A DNA stretch of 64,000 nt from Stenotrophomonas maltophilia (GTDB lineage: Bacteria; Pseudomonadota; Gammaproteobacteria; Xanthomonadales; Xanthomonadaceae): contig DEZI01000030.1 of the NCBI GenBank assembly GCA_002364755.1, forward strand, positions 251,809 to 315,808, in the 5' to 3' direction. A program made the position numbers and the translations under genes. Numbering within the stretch: the first letter of the stretch is position 1; every line of letters begins with the position of its first letter. The notes below the pieces were generated by a model. It searched no databases. It was given only the letters and a program-made list of their open reading frames with translations, and was not told the origin of the DNA. Below are positions 1 to 10,097 of the stretch, piece by piece.

Positions 1-701
<701 letters not shown>

Positions 702-851
702 GGTATTGCCAGGTCCCGGGAATGATGATTATAGCGGCCGGTCTGGTGACGGCCGGTTGAGGAAAGCACCGGTCGTCAGGGGAGTGTCTGCCTGATGGTG
801 CCGTACTTCGCCAGGGTCCACCGTTGGAGCCCCGGCCCGAGGAATCTCCGC

Positions 852-1376
852 ATGGCCCGTCCGGCTCCACGCAATGCAGGCCTGAGCCTGCCTGAATGCC
901 TCGCAGCGCTGAGCGTTCTGGCCGTAGTGGCCGCGCTCTGCTTTCCCGCCCTCGGCTCGCTGTTGTACAGCCTGCGGGCTGACGCGCTGCGCATGACGCT
1001 GCACACAAGTCTCAACCGGGCCCGCTACGAGGCCATCACACGTAGAGAACTCATTGGGGTCTGCGCAAGCGCGGATGGGCTGCAGTGCAGCCCAGACTGG
1101 GGCGAGGGCTGGATCATGTACCGCAGTGGCATCCACCGCCGTCCCCCGGCCTCAGCTGCAGATGTCCTGGCACACCACCAGGAGCGCAGCGGGCTTCAGC
1201 TAAGCGCGCATGGCACCGAAGGTCGGCCGCAACTGTTTTTCCAGGCAGATGGCCGCAGCCCCGGAGCCAATGCAACCCTGCGCATCTGCCACGACGGCCG
1301 GCAACTAGGCCAGGTGGTGATCAACAACGGTGGACGCACCCGAAGCACGAGAATCGTGACGCCCACGCCGTGCTGA
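852..1376 (+). CDS. Orphan GspH/FimT-family type IV pseudopilin
   Basis: A 174-residue prepilin-like protein. Its N-terminus carries a short basic leader followed by GLSLPECLAALSVLAVVAAL, the type III prepilin signal: Gly before the cleavage site, Glu at +5 and one hydrophobic helix. This means processing by PilD and assembly into a pilus or secretion pseudopilus. The C-terminal region has paired cysteines, as in minor pilins of the FimT/GspH family. An in-frame upstream ATG at 795 exists, but ATG 852 has GAGG nine bases upstream and gives a normal short leader, so it is preferred. It stands alone, apart from the main pilin operon and on the other strand. It could be a second FimT, and its role is unknown. 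Confidence 0.8.
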   Translation: MARPAPRNAGLSLPECLAALSVLAVVAALCFPALGSLLYSLRADALRMTLHTSLNRARYEAITRRELIGVCASADGLQCSPDWGEGWIMYRSGIHRRPPASAADVLAHHQERSGLQLSAHGTEGRPQLFFQADGRSPGANATLRICHDGRQLGQVVINNGGRTRSTRIVTPTPC

Positions 1377-1410
1377 GTGCTGCATCGCCGCCGTGATGGC
1401 AGGCCGTTGC

Positions 1411-1440
1411 AAAAAACAAAAGCCGCGAATTCTCGCGGCT
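1411..1440 (-). terminator. Rho-independent terminator of tRNA-Asn
   Basis: An 8-bp perfect stem AGCCGCGA/TCGCGGCT with loop ATTC is followed on the minus strand by TTTTGTTTTTT. It lies directly downstream of the minus-strand tRNA gene. Confidence 0.85.
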
Positions 1441-1451
1441 TCTGCAGGATA

Positions 1452-1528
1452 TGGCGCCCGAAGTTGGACTCGAACCAACGACCCCCTGATTAACAGTCAA
1501 GTGCTCTAACCGGCTGAGCTATTCGGGC
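1452..1528 (-). tRNA. tRNA-Asn (anticodon GTT)
   Basis: The 77-nt minus-strand sequence folds as a standard cloverleaf: 7-bp acceptor stem GCCCGAA/TTCGGGC, anticodon loop CTGTTAA (GTT, Asn), T-arm with GGTTCGAGTCC, discriminator G, and an encoded CCA. It sits next to a variable pilin cluster; no second copy of its 3' end was noticed nearby. Confidence 0.96.
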
Positions 1529-1604
1529 GGGGAGGCGCATTCTAGACGCTGTATCAGCGAGATGCAACACCCGCACGTCCAGCGCCTGCCAGCGCCCCCG
1601 GCGG

Positions 1605-2036
1605 CTACCAGCAACCTGGCACGGTCGCCTCCGCTGGTGTTTTCACGCCCGCCTGGTTGATGCTCAGGGTTCCGCACTTGTCCCTGTTCTGACCTGTTGC
1701 CGTCGAGGGCGTCGCTGTCACTGTGAATGTCGACTGCGTACCGCTGAAGCTGATCGTGTAGTGGCTGCTGCCGCCATCACGTGGCGAACGAGTAAACGGC
1801 AACGTGAAACCCGAGTAGGTGTTGTTGACTGTGTGGAAGCGTTCAGCCAGCTGAGTGACTTCCGCGATATCCGCCTTGGCCTGCCCGCGCCTGGATTTTC
1901 GGACCTGCTCGTTGTAACTCGGGTAGGCAATGGCGGCGAGGATGGCCACAACTGCCACGACGATCATCAGCTCGATCAGGGTGAACCCGCGCTCGGTGTG
2001 TGGTCGACGATCGAGGAAACAGGGGCGTGAATGCAT
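1605..2036 (-). CDS. pilE: Minor type IV pilin PilE
   Basis: A 143-residue type IV pilin. The leader MHSRPCFLDRRPHTERG is followed by FTLIELMIVVAVVAILAAIA, the canonical class III signal with Glu5. PilD cleaves after the Gly and methylates the Phe, and the helix packs in the pilus core. The globular part ends with a Cys pair (DKCGTL...VPGCW), the D-region disulfide. Last gene of the fimT-pilVWXY1E operon. An ATG at 2054 overlaps the pilY1 stop as ATGA, but ATG 2036 has GGAG six bases upstream, so it is chosen; 2054 remains possible. Probable role is in pilus-tip priming with PilY1. Confidence 0.9.
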   Translation of the reverse strand: MHSRPCFLDRRPHTERGFTLIELMIVVAVVAILAAIAYPSYNEQVRKSRRGQAKADIAEVTQLAERFHTVNNTYSGFTLPFTRSPRDGGSSHYTISFSGTQSTFTVTATPSTATGQNRDKCGTLSINQAGVKTPAEATVPGCW

Positions 2037-2050
2037 TGAATGCTCCAGAG

Positions 2051-5000
2051 TCATTGCAGCTGCCGCCAGGACTGGCGGCCGCACGGATAAGGGACGTACA
2101 GGGGATCTGCGCCTGACGCGCTCACGGTCATCCAGCACGCCCGATCCTGCGGACCGCTGCCGCTGCTGAGACGCGGAATGACCGCCACCGCCACATCCTT
2201 GACCGGCGATGTGCCACCCGTATTGAGGGGCAATGCAGCAGTGCCGGTGCCGACCTGGTCACCAGATGGGGAAACCTTGCGCGCCTGGTCAAGCGCCGGG
2301 GCACCCGAGCTGGCCGACAGCCCGAAGAGCCAGTTCGAACCCTCGGTCGAGCACCCGGCCTGCGACTGGTTGGGCACGTAGGTCGGCATGAACACGACAC
2401 CCGAAACCACTGTAGGATTTCCCACAAAACGTTCGGCCGTCGGCAGGGTAACGGTCCAACCGGACGTTGCGCCCGTCGCAGTGCCAGGACTCAGACCGCG
2501 CACGCCATTGTTTGTCGTCACGGTGTAAGGCAGCAGATTGGCCGCGGTGAGCGTCGTAACCGGCTGACCAACACTGAGGTCATTGACTCCATACAAGCTC
2601 TGTACCGCCGTGTCGCGCTCATCGCCATTGAACGAGAAACTTCCCGTGCCGAACAGCAGCATGACGCCGTCACCCTGGCCCGCCACCGCGGTCATGCCGC
2701 CGATAATTGGCTGACGGTAGGTCAACGTCGTCCCGCTGCTGCTCTCAGTACTTGTGCGCGTGGTGAAGACCGGGCGGGTCACCGTGGCTGCTGTCGACTC
2801 AAGATCGAACTTCCAGATGGCACCACGCTGGTCGGCGGCATATACAGTGTCCGCCATGCCGTCGCGACCCCGAAGACGGGACGTGGTGCCGCCGCTGGTC
2901 GTTGTAGCGAACCGGTCCACGACCACGATGTTGCCAAGACCATTCGTGCCGGACGGCGCCCCCGCGCCCTCCGCAGCCTCGATCATACGCACTGCACCGG
3001 AATTCATGTCGACCACGTACAGCACCGCCTTGCCGCTCGCGCTGTTGTAGCCATTGCCGAAAATCGCCTTCCATTCCGTACCACCCGAGGCCGTTCGGGT
3101 GGGAACGATCACCGGCTTGCTCAGCACGAAACCAATATTGGCTCGCACGGTCGCATCCAGCGACGGGTTGAGATCATTGATTTCCCACAGGCGGTTTGCG
3201 GTATTGAATGATTGCGGGTTGCTGACATTCAGAGCGAACACCGAGCGACCACCCGCACCGGCGGCGCCTACCAGGCCGGTCCCCCAGGTGGAGCCGAACT
3301 GCACGTCCGCCACCGTCACCTGCCCGTCGACATAGTACCGGTGCTGGAACTTCTGGTCCCCCTGCTGTGCGGCCACGTAGGGGAACAACAGATTGCCCAT
3401 GTGCCCCACCGCCGTTGCCGGGATGTAGGCGAACACTTCGTTGCCGCCGGTCGAGTTGGCGACACCGGCCGCGTTGATCCCGCCATCGATGGCATGCAAC
3501 ATGCCGTCGTTTGCACCTACGTACACCATGTGGCGCCGGTTCTGCCTCTTGTTCTCGAGAAAAGCCGCATAGCTGGTGGCCAGCGTCCCACCCAGAGCGC
3601 GGTAGCCATAGTCATCCAAAGGCGAACTGACCACCGGGCTGGAGTTGACGATGTCACCGAGCAGTGTCGTACGGGTGCGATAGACGCCATTGCTGAAACG
3701 AACTTCGCGCGAGGTTTCACCGCGCAGGTAGGCGACAGCGCTGGCCAGGTCCCCCCCCATATCGGTGATTTCCTTCGGCGAGCAGAATGACATGCCCGCA
3801 TTGGCAAGCGTCTTGGTGCACAGGTCGGCCAGGCTGAAGTTGGCCGTGCTGAACGCCAACGCCGCATTGCCCTTTCCGGCGACGATATTGCGTGTGCCAG
3901 GCGACTGCGTGGCGATACGTGCCGACGCTTCCCAGGCGGCGGTGTACTCGGCAACACGCGTCGTGGCATTGACGCTGACGGTTGACCCGGACAGGCGGCT
4001 GAACCAATCGGTGCTCTCGTTGGCCACTTCATAGGTGGGCGTCACCGCCAGCGAGCCGGTACCAATGCGTGCACCCGTCATGGCGATGCTTCCGGACGGA
4101 GACGCGCCTGCGTTCACCGACGAAAGAATGCGGCGCATGGCTGCCGTGATTTCAGCAGGCGTGCGCGCATTGATGTACTCACCACGCGTATTTACGCTGG
4201 CGTGCCAGATGTCGTCGACCGTGGTGCGGTTGTCATTCTGCGCCGACGGCCAGTTGCCGTAGATCGAAGCGTCGGTGTAGGGGTCCTGGTTCAGATCAGG
4301 GTTGTACAGCACGCCACGCGACCCGAGTGTCACGCCATAGAAGTTGATGTGCAGATCGGGGTTGCAGTCCAGCCGGGGACCGGGGCTGGCCGAACATGCG
4401 CTCGGGATCGGCACCTGACCGGCCGCCAAGTCAGAACGTAGCGGCGTGTTGTAGTAGCTGGCCGCGATATCGGCCATCGTGCCAGCATTGCCGTCACTGA
4501 AGGGAGCGCCCATTCCCCCGTCATTGTTGGTCGACGACGGCGTGCCGCCGTTACTGAATCCATCGGTAAACAGCATGATGGCATTCTTCTGGCAGGACAG
4601 CTTTACCGGTGCGTTGGCATCAGTGCGTTTGAACTGGAGACCCGCTGCGTTCACCGCTTGGCGGTTGGGAGTACCACCACTTGCGGTGAGCGAAATCATG
4701 TTGTCATACAGCAGCTGCTTGTCCGTCGCGGTGCCCATGTTGTACATGGTCAGGCGTTTGCTTGCCGATGTAGAACTGTCGAAGGACCCGTGCTGGTTGA
4801 TGCGGAAGTAGCCAACGTTCATGTTCTCGACCTGCGCCATTGAAAGCGTCATGCCGGCAATCATCGAACGGTTGCGGTTGCCGTAATAGGCAAACCAGTT
4901 GGCGAAATTGCGAAGAGCCTCGGAATCACCGGAAGGAATCGTGTACTTCCACATCGCGCAGTTGGTGCCACACGCGTTGTCCACCTTGACCCGACTGCTG

Positions 5001-5749
5001 CCTGCATATGCATTGGTCGCGCCGTCCAGCTGGGGATACGCATCGTTGTTGCTGGTGTAAGGCAGGAAGAATGTGGCTGGCCAGTAGCGCATGTACACAT
5101 TGGCCGCACCCTGGTCCCAGGTGTAATCGCTCTGGAACTCGTAGGTGATGTTGCCGTATATGAAGCGCTGGCCTGCCGGAATCACCATGCCGTTCTGCAT
5201 CCGGAAGGTGTCGGTGGTGCTCAGGTAGTTGCTGGCCAGGTTGACCGTTGTACCCGGACTGCGCGGATCGATCGGGGTGTTGCTTGTACTTACGTCACCG
5301 TAGCTCGCCTTGTTGCGGTTGACCCATGGCGCGTAACGGACGCTGGGATCGAAGTAGGCTGGGTTGTAGCGGGACGAGCGCGCAAAGCCAAGCGTATCGA
5401 TCGGCGGGATGCCATACCAGTTGGTACCGGCGCGCGTACCGGGCAGCACGTACTGGTAATCGCAGTTTCCGGAGGTGTACAGGTTTCCGCTCGCGTCAAA
5501 GAAGCTGCGACGGGTGGTGTTCCAGCAGCCTTCACCGTCGGCGCCGGGGAACTGCGTCTGGAATGTCATCGAACCGGAGTCATCCACCGCCATGATGAAC
5601 GACGGCGTGACCGGGACCTGGATGTTCAGCGGCGCCTGCGCCAGCACACCCTGCCCCTGCGCGGCGAACAGCGAATAGATCAGTGCGCCAGTGCCCAGCG
5701 CAACGGCAACGCCGCTGCCAGCAATGATCTTGGTCTTTCGGCTTGCCAT
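2051..5749 (-). CDS. pilY1: Type IV pilus tip adhesin / biogenesis factor PilY1
   Basis: A 1232-residue secreted pilus-tip protein that works with the minor pilins in pilus assembly, adhesion and surface sensing. A hydrophobic segment near residues 8-30 serves for export. A von Willebrand A-like region begins with the MIDAS-type motif VDDSGSM (residues 55-61) and continues with MLFTDGFSNGG. The C-terminal half is the PilY1 beta-propeller, with VYVGANDGMLHAIDGG and YAADQRGAIWKFDL. An ATG nine bases upstream (5758) directly abuts the GAGG box, so the ATG at 5749 with nine-base spacing is preferred. pilX ends 12 bases upstream. Length is normal for the family. Base composition looks less GC-rich than housekeeping neighbours, common for pilin clusters. 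Confidence 0.95.
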   Translation of the reverse strand: MASRKTKIIAGSGVAVALGTGALIYSLFAAQGQGVLAQAPLNIQVPVTPSFIMAVDDSGSMTFQTQFPGADGEGCWNTTRRSFFDASGNLYTSGNCDYQYVLPGTRAGTNWYGIPPIDTLGFARSSRYNPAYFDPSVRYAPWVNRNKASYGDVSTSNTPIDPRSPGTTVNLASNYLSTTDTFRMQNGMVIPAGQRFIYGNITYEFQSDYTWDQGAANVYMRYWPATFFLPYTSNNDAYPQLDGATNAYAGSSRVKVDNACGTNCAMWKYTIPSGDSEALRNFANWFAYYGNRNRSMIAGMTLSMAQVENMNVGYFRINQHGSFDSSTSASKRLTMYNMGTATDKQLLYDNMISLTASGGTPNRQAVNAAGLQFKRTDANAPVKLSCQKNAIMLFTDGFSNGGTPSSTNNDGGMGAPFSDGNAGTMADIAASYYNTPLRSDLAAGQVPIPSACSASPGPRLDCNPDLHINFYGVTLGSRGVLYNPDLNQDPYTDASIYGNWPSAQNDNRTTVDDIWHASVNTRGEYINARTPAEITAAMRRILSSVNAGASPSGSIAMTGARIGTGSLAVTPTYEVANESTDWFSRLSGSTVSVNATTRVAEYTAAWEASARIATQSPGTRNIVAGKGNAALAFSTANFSLADLCTKTLANAGMSFCSPKEITDMGGDLASAVAYLRGETSREVRFSNGVYRTRTTLLGDIVNSSPVVSSPLDDYGYRALGGTLATSYAAFLENKRQNRRHMVYVGANDGMLHAIDGGINAAGVANSTGGNEVFAYIPATAVGHMGNLLFPYVAAQQGDQKFQHRYYVDGQVTVADVQFGSTWGTGLVGAAGAGGRSVFALNVSNPQSFNTANRLWEINDLNPSLDATVRANIGFVLSKPVIVPTRTASGGTEWKAIFGNGYNSASGKAVLYVVDMNSGAVRMIEAAEGAGAPSGTNGLGNIVVVDRFATTTSGGTTSRLRGRDGMADTVYAADQRGAIWKFDLESTAATVTRPVFTTRTSTESSSGTTLTYRQPIIGGMTAVAGQGDGVMLLFGTGSFSFNGDERDTAVQSLYGVNDLSVGQPVTTLTAANLLPYTVTTNNGVRGLSPGTATGATSGWTVTLPTAERFVGNPTVVSGVVFMPTYVPNQSQAGCSTEGSNWLFGLSASSGAPALDQARKVSPSGDQVGTGTAALPLNTGGTSPVKDVAVAVIPRLSSGSGPQDRACWMTVSASGADPLYVPYPCGRQSWRQLQ

Positions 5750-5760
5750 GGCAGCCATCC

Positions 5761-6285
5761 TCAGAGCTTGAATACAGTGTCGATGGCAACGGCCGACGTG
5801 CCGGTGTCGGTGCTACTGCCGGCGTCGGATGCATAGGCCGAAATCTGGTAGATCGGGGTGGCCACATCGGTCGGCCGACCCATATCAAGCGAGGCTTCGC
5901 CTTGAATACAGCTTTCAATCTGCCGCACCTTCACCTCCTGGCCATCGCCAATGCGCCGTGCTGCAGCCCACACCGACGGATCGAAGCCGTCGTCGCAGGT
6001 GCGTTCGATGGAAGCGGAGGTCAGCGTACCGGTCGCACCGGCCGTATCGTCACGGTTGGCGAGCGCCTCGATCTGTGACTCCGTGGTGCGGACCGCCTGT
6101 TCGCTACGCTGGAAGGCGACATTCACCGCGCGGTAGTTGGACGCCATCTTTTCCTGCATGTTCGCTACCTGCATCCCCGCGATACCGAGTAGCGAGAGCA
6201 GGATGAGCATGATCAGCGCGACATAGAGGACGGCTCCGCGCTGCGATCGCGGGGCACCCATCGAAACAGGAGGTCGGCGTCTCAT
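5761..6285 (-). CDS. pilX: Minor pilin PilX
   Basis: A 174-residue minor pilin. After a basic leader it has QRGAVLYVALIMLILLSLLG, the PilX N-terminal pattern: Gly at the cleavage site but no classical Glu5, as is usual for PilX/GspK-like tip pilins. The rest is the periplasmic domain with several Cys. It starts three bases after the pilW stop codon and is followed by pilY1, so it is translated in the same operon. Its expected role is in the initiating tip complex with PilV, PilW and PilY1. Confidence 0.88.
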   Translation of the reverse strand: MRRRPPVSMGAPRSQRGAVLYVALIMLILLSLLGIAGMQVANMQEKMASNYRAVNVAFQRSEQAVRTTESQIEALANRDDTAGATGTLTSASIERTCDDGFDPSVWAAARRIGDGQEVKVRQIESCIQGEASLDMGRPTDVATPIYQISAYASDAGSSTDTGTSAVAIDTVFKL

Positions 6286-6288
6286 GAC

Positions 6289-7473
6289 TTAGTTCCCGAA
6301 GAGTCGATTGCGTAGAGCCACCGACATTTCGTAGGTGGCGCGATAGCGGTTATCCGGCGTGGAAGCATTGGTGAAACTGACCCCCAGCACACCTGGTACC
6401 GCGGTAGTCTCCGTCGGCTGTGCCGAGGCGGCAGGCTGCGGACTGCGCGCCAGCAGGCCCACCTGGACCATCCCGACGCGGCGCCAGGCGCCAACCGCAG
6501 CCGACGTGGTGGCGGTACTGACAAGACTGGCCGGCTGCTGCCCGGTTATCCTGCCTGCCGGCGGTTGCAACAGCCCGATGGTGGCGTTCTGGTCCAGGCC
6601 ATACAGGAACTGCAGGCTCTCGATGCCCTCCACCAGTTCTTCACCGGAGCCGAAAGCCCCGGAGGCGCCCGCTCGGGCGCGGAACAGCGAAGGCTGGGAC
6701 GGCGTCGCGCCGTTGTTGGCTACGTAGTACACCATCGCTTCGGCACGATAGACCATGGTCACCGCATTGTTGGCAGCGTAGCGGGACAGATTGGTGTTCG
6801 TAGCAGTGATGGTGCTGCCTGACAGCGTGCCCGCAAAGATATCCACCCCGCTGCAGTCACCTACCGCAAACAGCGAAGGAGAACCAGTCAGACCGGCTGT
6901 CAGACGGGCCGCAGCGGTCGTGCTGATGGTGAGGGTGGAGTCGGTACCGGGGGTAATGGTGAGCACCGGCGCACCTTCCGGGGCCAGGTAACGCAGCACC
7001 AGCACGTCACTGCCGCCACGCGGCGCAGGCGACAGGTTGGCGATGCTCGACGGAGGCGTTGTCAGGCCCGCCCAATTGGCCCCGAGCGCCAGTGAGCCCC
7101 CTGGCGCGGTACCCGGCGCGTCATAGCCTTGGATGGGAATGTTGAAATCCACAGCAGACCCGGATCCGGGCGTGACACCAGCCAGGTTGATCCGGATCGC
7201 GTCGTTGGAGCGGACGATATGCGCCTGATCGTTCACGCAGCCCATGTGCCCAGCCATGCGGATATCGCGTTCGAGGAAGTCCACCGCGAATCGCGCATTT
7301 TCCTGTGTCCGGGCTACGCCCTCGGATAACCGCGAGGCCGAGCGCGAGGCCAGGAATATCTGCACCACAGCCAGCATGAGGATCAGACCGATGACCATGG
7401 CGATCATCAGTTCCACCAGTGACAGACCGCGCATGGCGCGCAGCGGGGAATGAAAACCGGGGCGGGGAGTCAT
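6289..7473 (-). CDS. pilW: Minor pilin PilW
   Basis: A 394-residue PilW-family minor pilin. The N-terminus reads MRGLSLVELMIAMVIGLILM, with Gly at the processing site, Glu5 and one transmembrane helix, followed by a large periplasmic domain typical of PilW. The chosen ATG overlaps the pilV stop as ATGA, showing translational coupling; longer in-frame versions would run into pilV. PilW is part of the minor-pilin complex that primes pilus assembly and carries PilY1 at the tip. Confidence 0.9.
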   Translation of the reverse strand: MTPRPGFHSPLRAMRGLSLVELMIAMVIGLILMLAVVQIFLASRSASRLSEGVARTQENARFAVDFLERDIRMAGHMGCVNDQAHIVRSNDAIRINLAGVTPGSGSAVDFNIPIQGYDAPGTAPGGSLALGANWAGLTTPPSSIANLSPAPRGGSDVLVLRYLAPEGAPVLTITPGTDSTLTISTTAAARLTAGLTGSPSLFAVGDCSGVDIFAGTLSGSTITATNTNLSRYAANNAVTMVYRAEAMVYYVANNGATPSQPSLFRARAGASGAFGSGEELVEGIESLQFLYGLDQNATIGLLQPPAGRITGQQPASLVSTATTSAAVGAWRRVGMVQVGLLARSPQPAASAQPTETTAVPGVLGVSFTNASTPDNRYRATYEMSVALRNRLFGN

Positions 7474-7964
7474 AGACGGGTGACCAGCGTGAAGGTGGTG
7501 GTGGTATCCGGAGCGGTCTTGTCCCAGCGCTGGTCTCCCCAAGCGATGCCTACCGTTACCACGCCGTTGTTGATGTTCACGTTTGCCGCAGCCTTGTCAC
7601 CCAGTGTCTTGACGACCTGACACCGCCAACGGGCGATGTTCTGTGCTTGAGTGACAGAGGTGCCGGTTGGCCAGGCACAGGGGCCATCGGATGCGGCTAC
7701 GCTTCCGGCGGCGAAAGAGGCGGTCGCATAGGCGCCGCCATTGAGGGTATCGCTGCGCTGGACCCGCATCAGATCGATCAGGTCGTAGGCAAGGTTGGTC
7801 GCCTGGGTGCGGTAGTTCGCGCTCTGCACGAAGCGGACATTCATCGTCTGCAGCAAGGCGAAGCCCAGCAGGCCAAAGCCGAGGATAAGCAGAGCGATCA
7901 GCACTTCCAGCAGACTGAAGCCCCGCTGGCGGCGGGGACGCACACCATATGCGCGACGCATCAT
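7470..7964 (-). CDS. pilV: Minor pilin PilV
   Basis: A 164-residue minor pilin. The leader MMRRAYGVRPRRQRG precedes FSLLEVLIALLILGFGLLG, a textbook prepilin signal with Glu5. The body contains the Cys residues and the LVTRL end expected for PilV. Its ATG overlaps the upstream fimT stop as ATGATG, and its own stop overlaps the pilW start, so the pilin genes are a tightly coupled series. Confidence 0.9.
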   Translation of the reverse strand: MMRRAYGVRPRRQRGFSLLEVLIALLILGFGLLGFALLQTMNVRFVQSANYRTQATNLAYDLIDLMRVQRSDTLNGGAYATASFAAGSVAASDGPCAWPTGTSVTQAQNIARWRCQVVKTLGDKAAANVNINNGVVTVGIAWGDQRWDKTAPDTTTTFTLVTRL

Positions 7965-8482
7965 GAGCAGGTGTCCTGTAGCACCCGGACCTGTCCGGAG
8001 AGATTGACCGTCAGGGTCCGGCGTGGCTCCCCCGGCTTGCAGGCGCTGGGCGTGATGATGATGGACTGGTTGGCGGTGGCGCGACTGCGACCGCGGCTGT
8101 CGAAGATGAAGCCGCTGCTGGCGGAAGCCGCACTGGTCACGGTCAAGGCCGGCCGGATCTGCACAAAGCGCAGCACCGTGTCTCCGCCTCCGAAAGTGCC
8201 GTCGCCATCGAGGTCGCCGTAAGCCATCAGCCCGTCCCCCCAGGAACCGTCGCAGGCCGAGCCAGAGGTACTCGCACACACCCCAGCACCGCGATTGTTG
8301 CGCAGCCCTTCACTTCGGGCCAACGCAAACAGGCCCAGTACCTCGTTGTTCGCACTGGCAACCTGATTGTTACGCATGACGCCACGGAAACTCGGAAAAG
8401 CGATGGCCACGAGCACGGCCAGCACGGCAATCGTGATCATCAACTCGACCAGCGTGAAGCCCTTGGACCGGCGCAGTGACAT
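7961..8482 (-). CDS. fimT: Pseudopilin FimT (GspH family), first gene of the pilin operon
   Basis: A 173-residue prepilin. MSLRRSKG is followed by FTLVELMITIAVLAVLVAIA, then a FRGVMRNNQVASANNEVLG stretch and a GspH-like C-terminal domain (GFIFDSRGR, RTLTVNLSGQVRV). This is the FimT/FimU pattern. The ATG is preceded by GGGAG seven bases upstream. An upstream in-frame start would add 13 residues before the leader and is less likely. As the first gene of the cluster, it probably has the operon promoter in the 180 bases before it. Confidence 0.9.
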   Translation of the reverse strand: MSLRRSKGFTLVELMITIAVLAVLVAIAFPSFRGVMRNNQVASANNEVLGLFALARSEGLRNNRGAGVCASTSGSACDGSWGDGLMAYGDLDGDGTFGGGDTVLRFVQIRPALTVTSAASASSGFIFDSRGRSRATANQSIIITPSACKPGEPRRTLTVNLSGQVRVLQDTCS

Positions 8483-8600
8483 GGAACGCTCCCCAGCGTG
8501 TTGGTGGCCACGATGGCGCACCCGGGTGCCGCCGGCAAGCGGCGGCAGGATGAACGGTCAGAACGGGGCGACGGGCGTCAAAGCGTTGACACGCCCTGCC

Positions 8601-8650
8601 CTTCCGGCAGCTGCCGGAAGGGGTCGGAGCCCCTTCGGGGATCCGACCCC
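8601..8650. repeat. Two adjacent hairpins after ppnN
   Basis: Positions 8601-8620 form a perfect 20-base palindrome. Positions 8620-8650 form a 9-bp stem (GGGGTCGGA/TCCGACCCC) with an inner CCCC/GGGG helix. They lie 11 bases past the ppnN stop codon on the minus strand and upstream of fimT, so they can end ppnN transcription. No T-tract follows. They look like a dispersed REP-type element. Confidence 0.6.
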
Positions 8651-8660
8651 GGGCAGCCGG

Positions 8661-10049
8661 TCAGGCCAGCACCTGGTAGCAGGGCTGGTACTCACCGGAG
8701 ATCTTCATCCGGCGCTGCTCGACGAAGGCACGCAGCAGCGCGTCCAGGGCCTGCATCATGTCGGCGTCGCCATGGATCTGGAACGGCCCGAACTCCTCGA
8801 TGCGGCGCATGCCGTCTTCCTTCACGTTGCCGGCCACGATGCCGGAGAACGCCCGACGCAGGTCGGCCGCCAGCGCGTGCGGGGCGCGGCCGTGGTGCAG
8901 GTCCAGCGCGGCCATCGCCTCGTGGGTCGGCACGAATGGCTGCTGGTACTCCCACGGGATCTCGATGGACCAGTTGAAGAAGAACGAATCCTTCTGCGCC
9001 AGGCGGTGCTCGCGCACCTGCTTGATGCCGCTGGCCATCTTGCGGGCCACCGCCACCGGGTCACCGATGATGATCTCGTAGCGCTCGGCCGCGGCATCGC
9101 CCAGGGTCAGGCGGATGAACCGGTCGATCTGCTCGAAGTAAGGCGCGGCCACGGTCGGGCCGGTCAGGATCAGCGGGAACGGCAGGTCCTTGTTCTCCTC
9201 GCGCAGCAGGATGCCGAGCAGGTACAGGATCTCTTCGGCCGTGCCGACGCCGCCGGCGAACACGATGATGCCGTGGCCGATGCGGACGAAGGCCTCAAGG
9301 CGCTTCTCGATGTCCGGCATGATGACCAGGTGGTTGACGATCGGGTTCGGCGACTCGGCGGCAATGATGCCCGGCTCGGTCAGGCCGATGTAGCGGGTGA
9401 CCGTCTTGCGCTGCTTGGCATGGGCAATCGTGGCGCCCTTCATCGGGCCCTTCATCGCGCCCGGGCCGCAGCCGGTGCAGATGTCCAGGCCGCGCAGGCC
9501 CAGCTCGTAACCGACCTGCTTGGTGTACAGGTACTCGTCGCGGCCGATCGAGTGGCCGCCCCAGCAGACCACCAGGTTCGGGTCGCCCGGGTTGAGGATG
9601 CGCGCGTTGCGCAGCAGGCCGAACACCGCGTTGGTGATGCCTTCCGAGGATTCCAGCTCGGCCGCGTAGGCCGGGCCCATCTCGATGGCCATGTAGGCCA
9701 GGTCGCGGACCACCGCGAACAACAGCTCGGCCACGCCGCGGATGATCTCGCCGTCGACGAAGGCCATCGCCGGGGCGTTGACCAGGTCGATGCGCACGCC
9801 GCGATCCTGCTGCGCCACCTGGATGTCGAAATCGGGGTAGAGATCACGCGCCGCGCGCGGATCGTCCGAGGCACTGCCACTGGTCAGCACCGCCAGCGCG
9901 CAGCGGCGCAGCAGCTCGTGCATGCCGCCACCGGAGGCATCGCGCAGGCGCGCGACCTCGGCCCGCGAGAGCACATCCAGCCCACCGCGCGGGTAGATCC
10001 GCGCATCCTGCACCGGCAGCGCGCGGGCTGCCTTTTCGTTCGTCGTCAT
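8661..10049 (-). CDS. ppnN: Pyrimidine/purine nucleotide 5'-monophosphate nucleosidase PpnN (YgdH)
   Basis: A 462-residue cytoplasmic enzyme that splits nucleoside monophosphates into base and ribose-5-phosphate and is a (p)ppGpp target in E. coli. The N-terminal DUF4478-type region is followed by a Rossmann LOG/lysine-decarboxylase-like domain with GCGPGAMKG (residues 193-201) and AGGVGTAEE (265-273), then the C-terminal DUF3412-like part ending ISGEYQPCYQVLA. The length matches the family. ATG 10049 and TTG 10055 are both possible; AAGGAAG lies nine bases before the TTG, so the real start may be the TTG. Confidence 0.93.
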   Translation of the reverse strand: MTTNEKAARALPVQDARIYPRGGLDVLSRAEVARLRDASGGGMHELLRRCALAVLTSGSASDDPRAARDLYPDFDIQVAQQDRGVRIDLVNAPAMAFVDGEIIRGVAELLFAVVRDLAYMAIEMGPAYAAELESSEGITNAVFGLLRNARILNPGDPNLVVCWGGHSIGRDEYLYTKQVGYELGLRGLDICTGCGPGAMKGPMKGATIAHAKQRKTVTRYIGLTEPGIIAAESPNPIVNHLVIMPDIEKRLEAFVRIGHGIIVFAGGVGTAEEILYLLGILLREENKDLPFPLILTGPTVAAPYFEQIDRFIRLTLGDAAAERYEIIIGDPVAVARKMASGIKQVREHRLAQKDSFFFNWSIEIPWEYQQPFVPTHEAMAALDLHHGRAPHALAADLRRAFSGIVAGNVKEDGMRRIEEFGPFQIHGDADMMQALDALLRAFVEQRRMKISGEYQPCYQVLA

Positions 10050-10097
10050 ATCCAACTTTTCGCTTCCTTCAAGGTTTCCGACTGTACTGCCGCCCCC

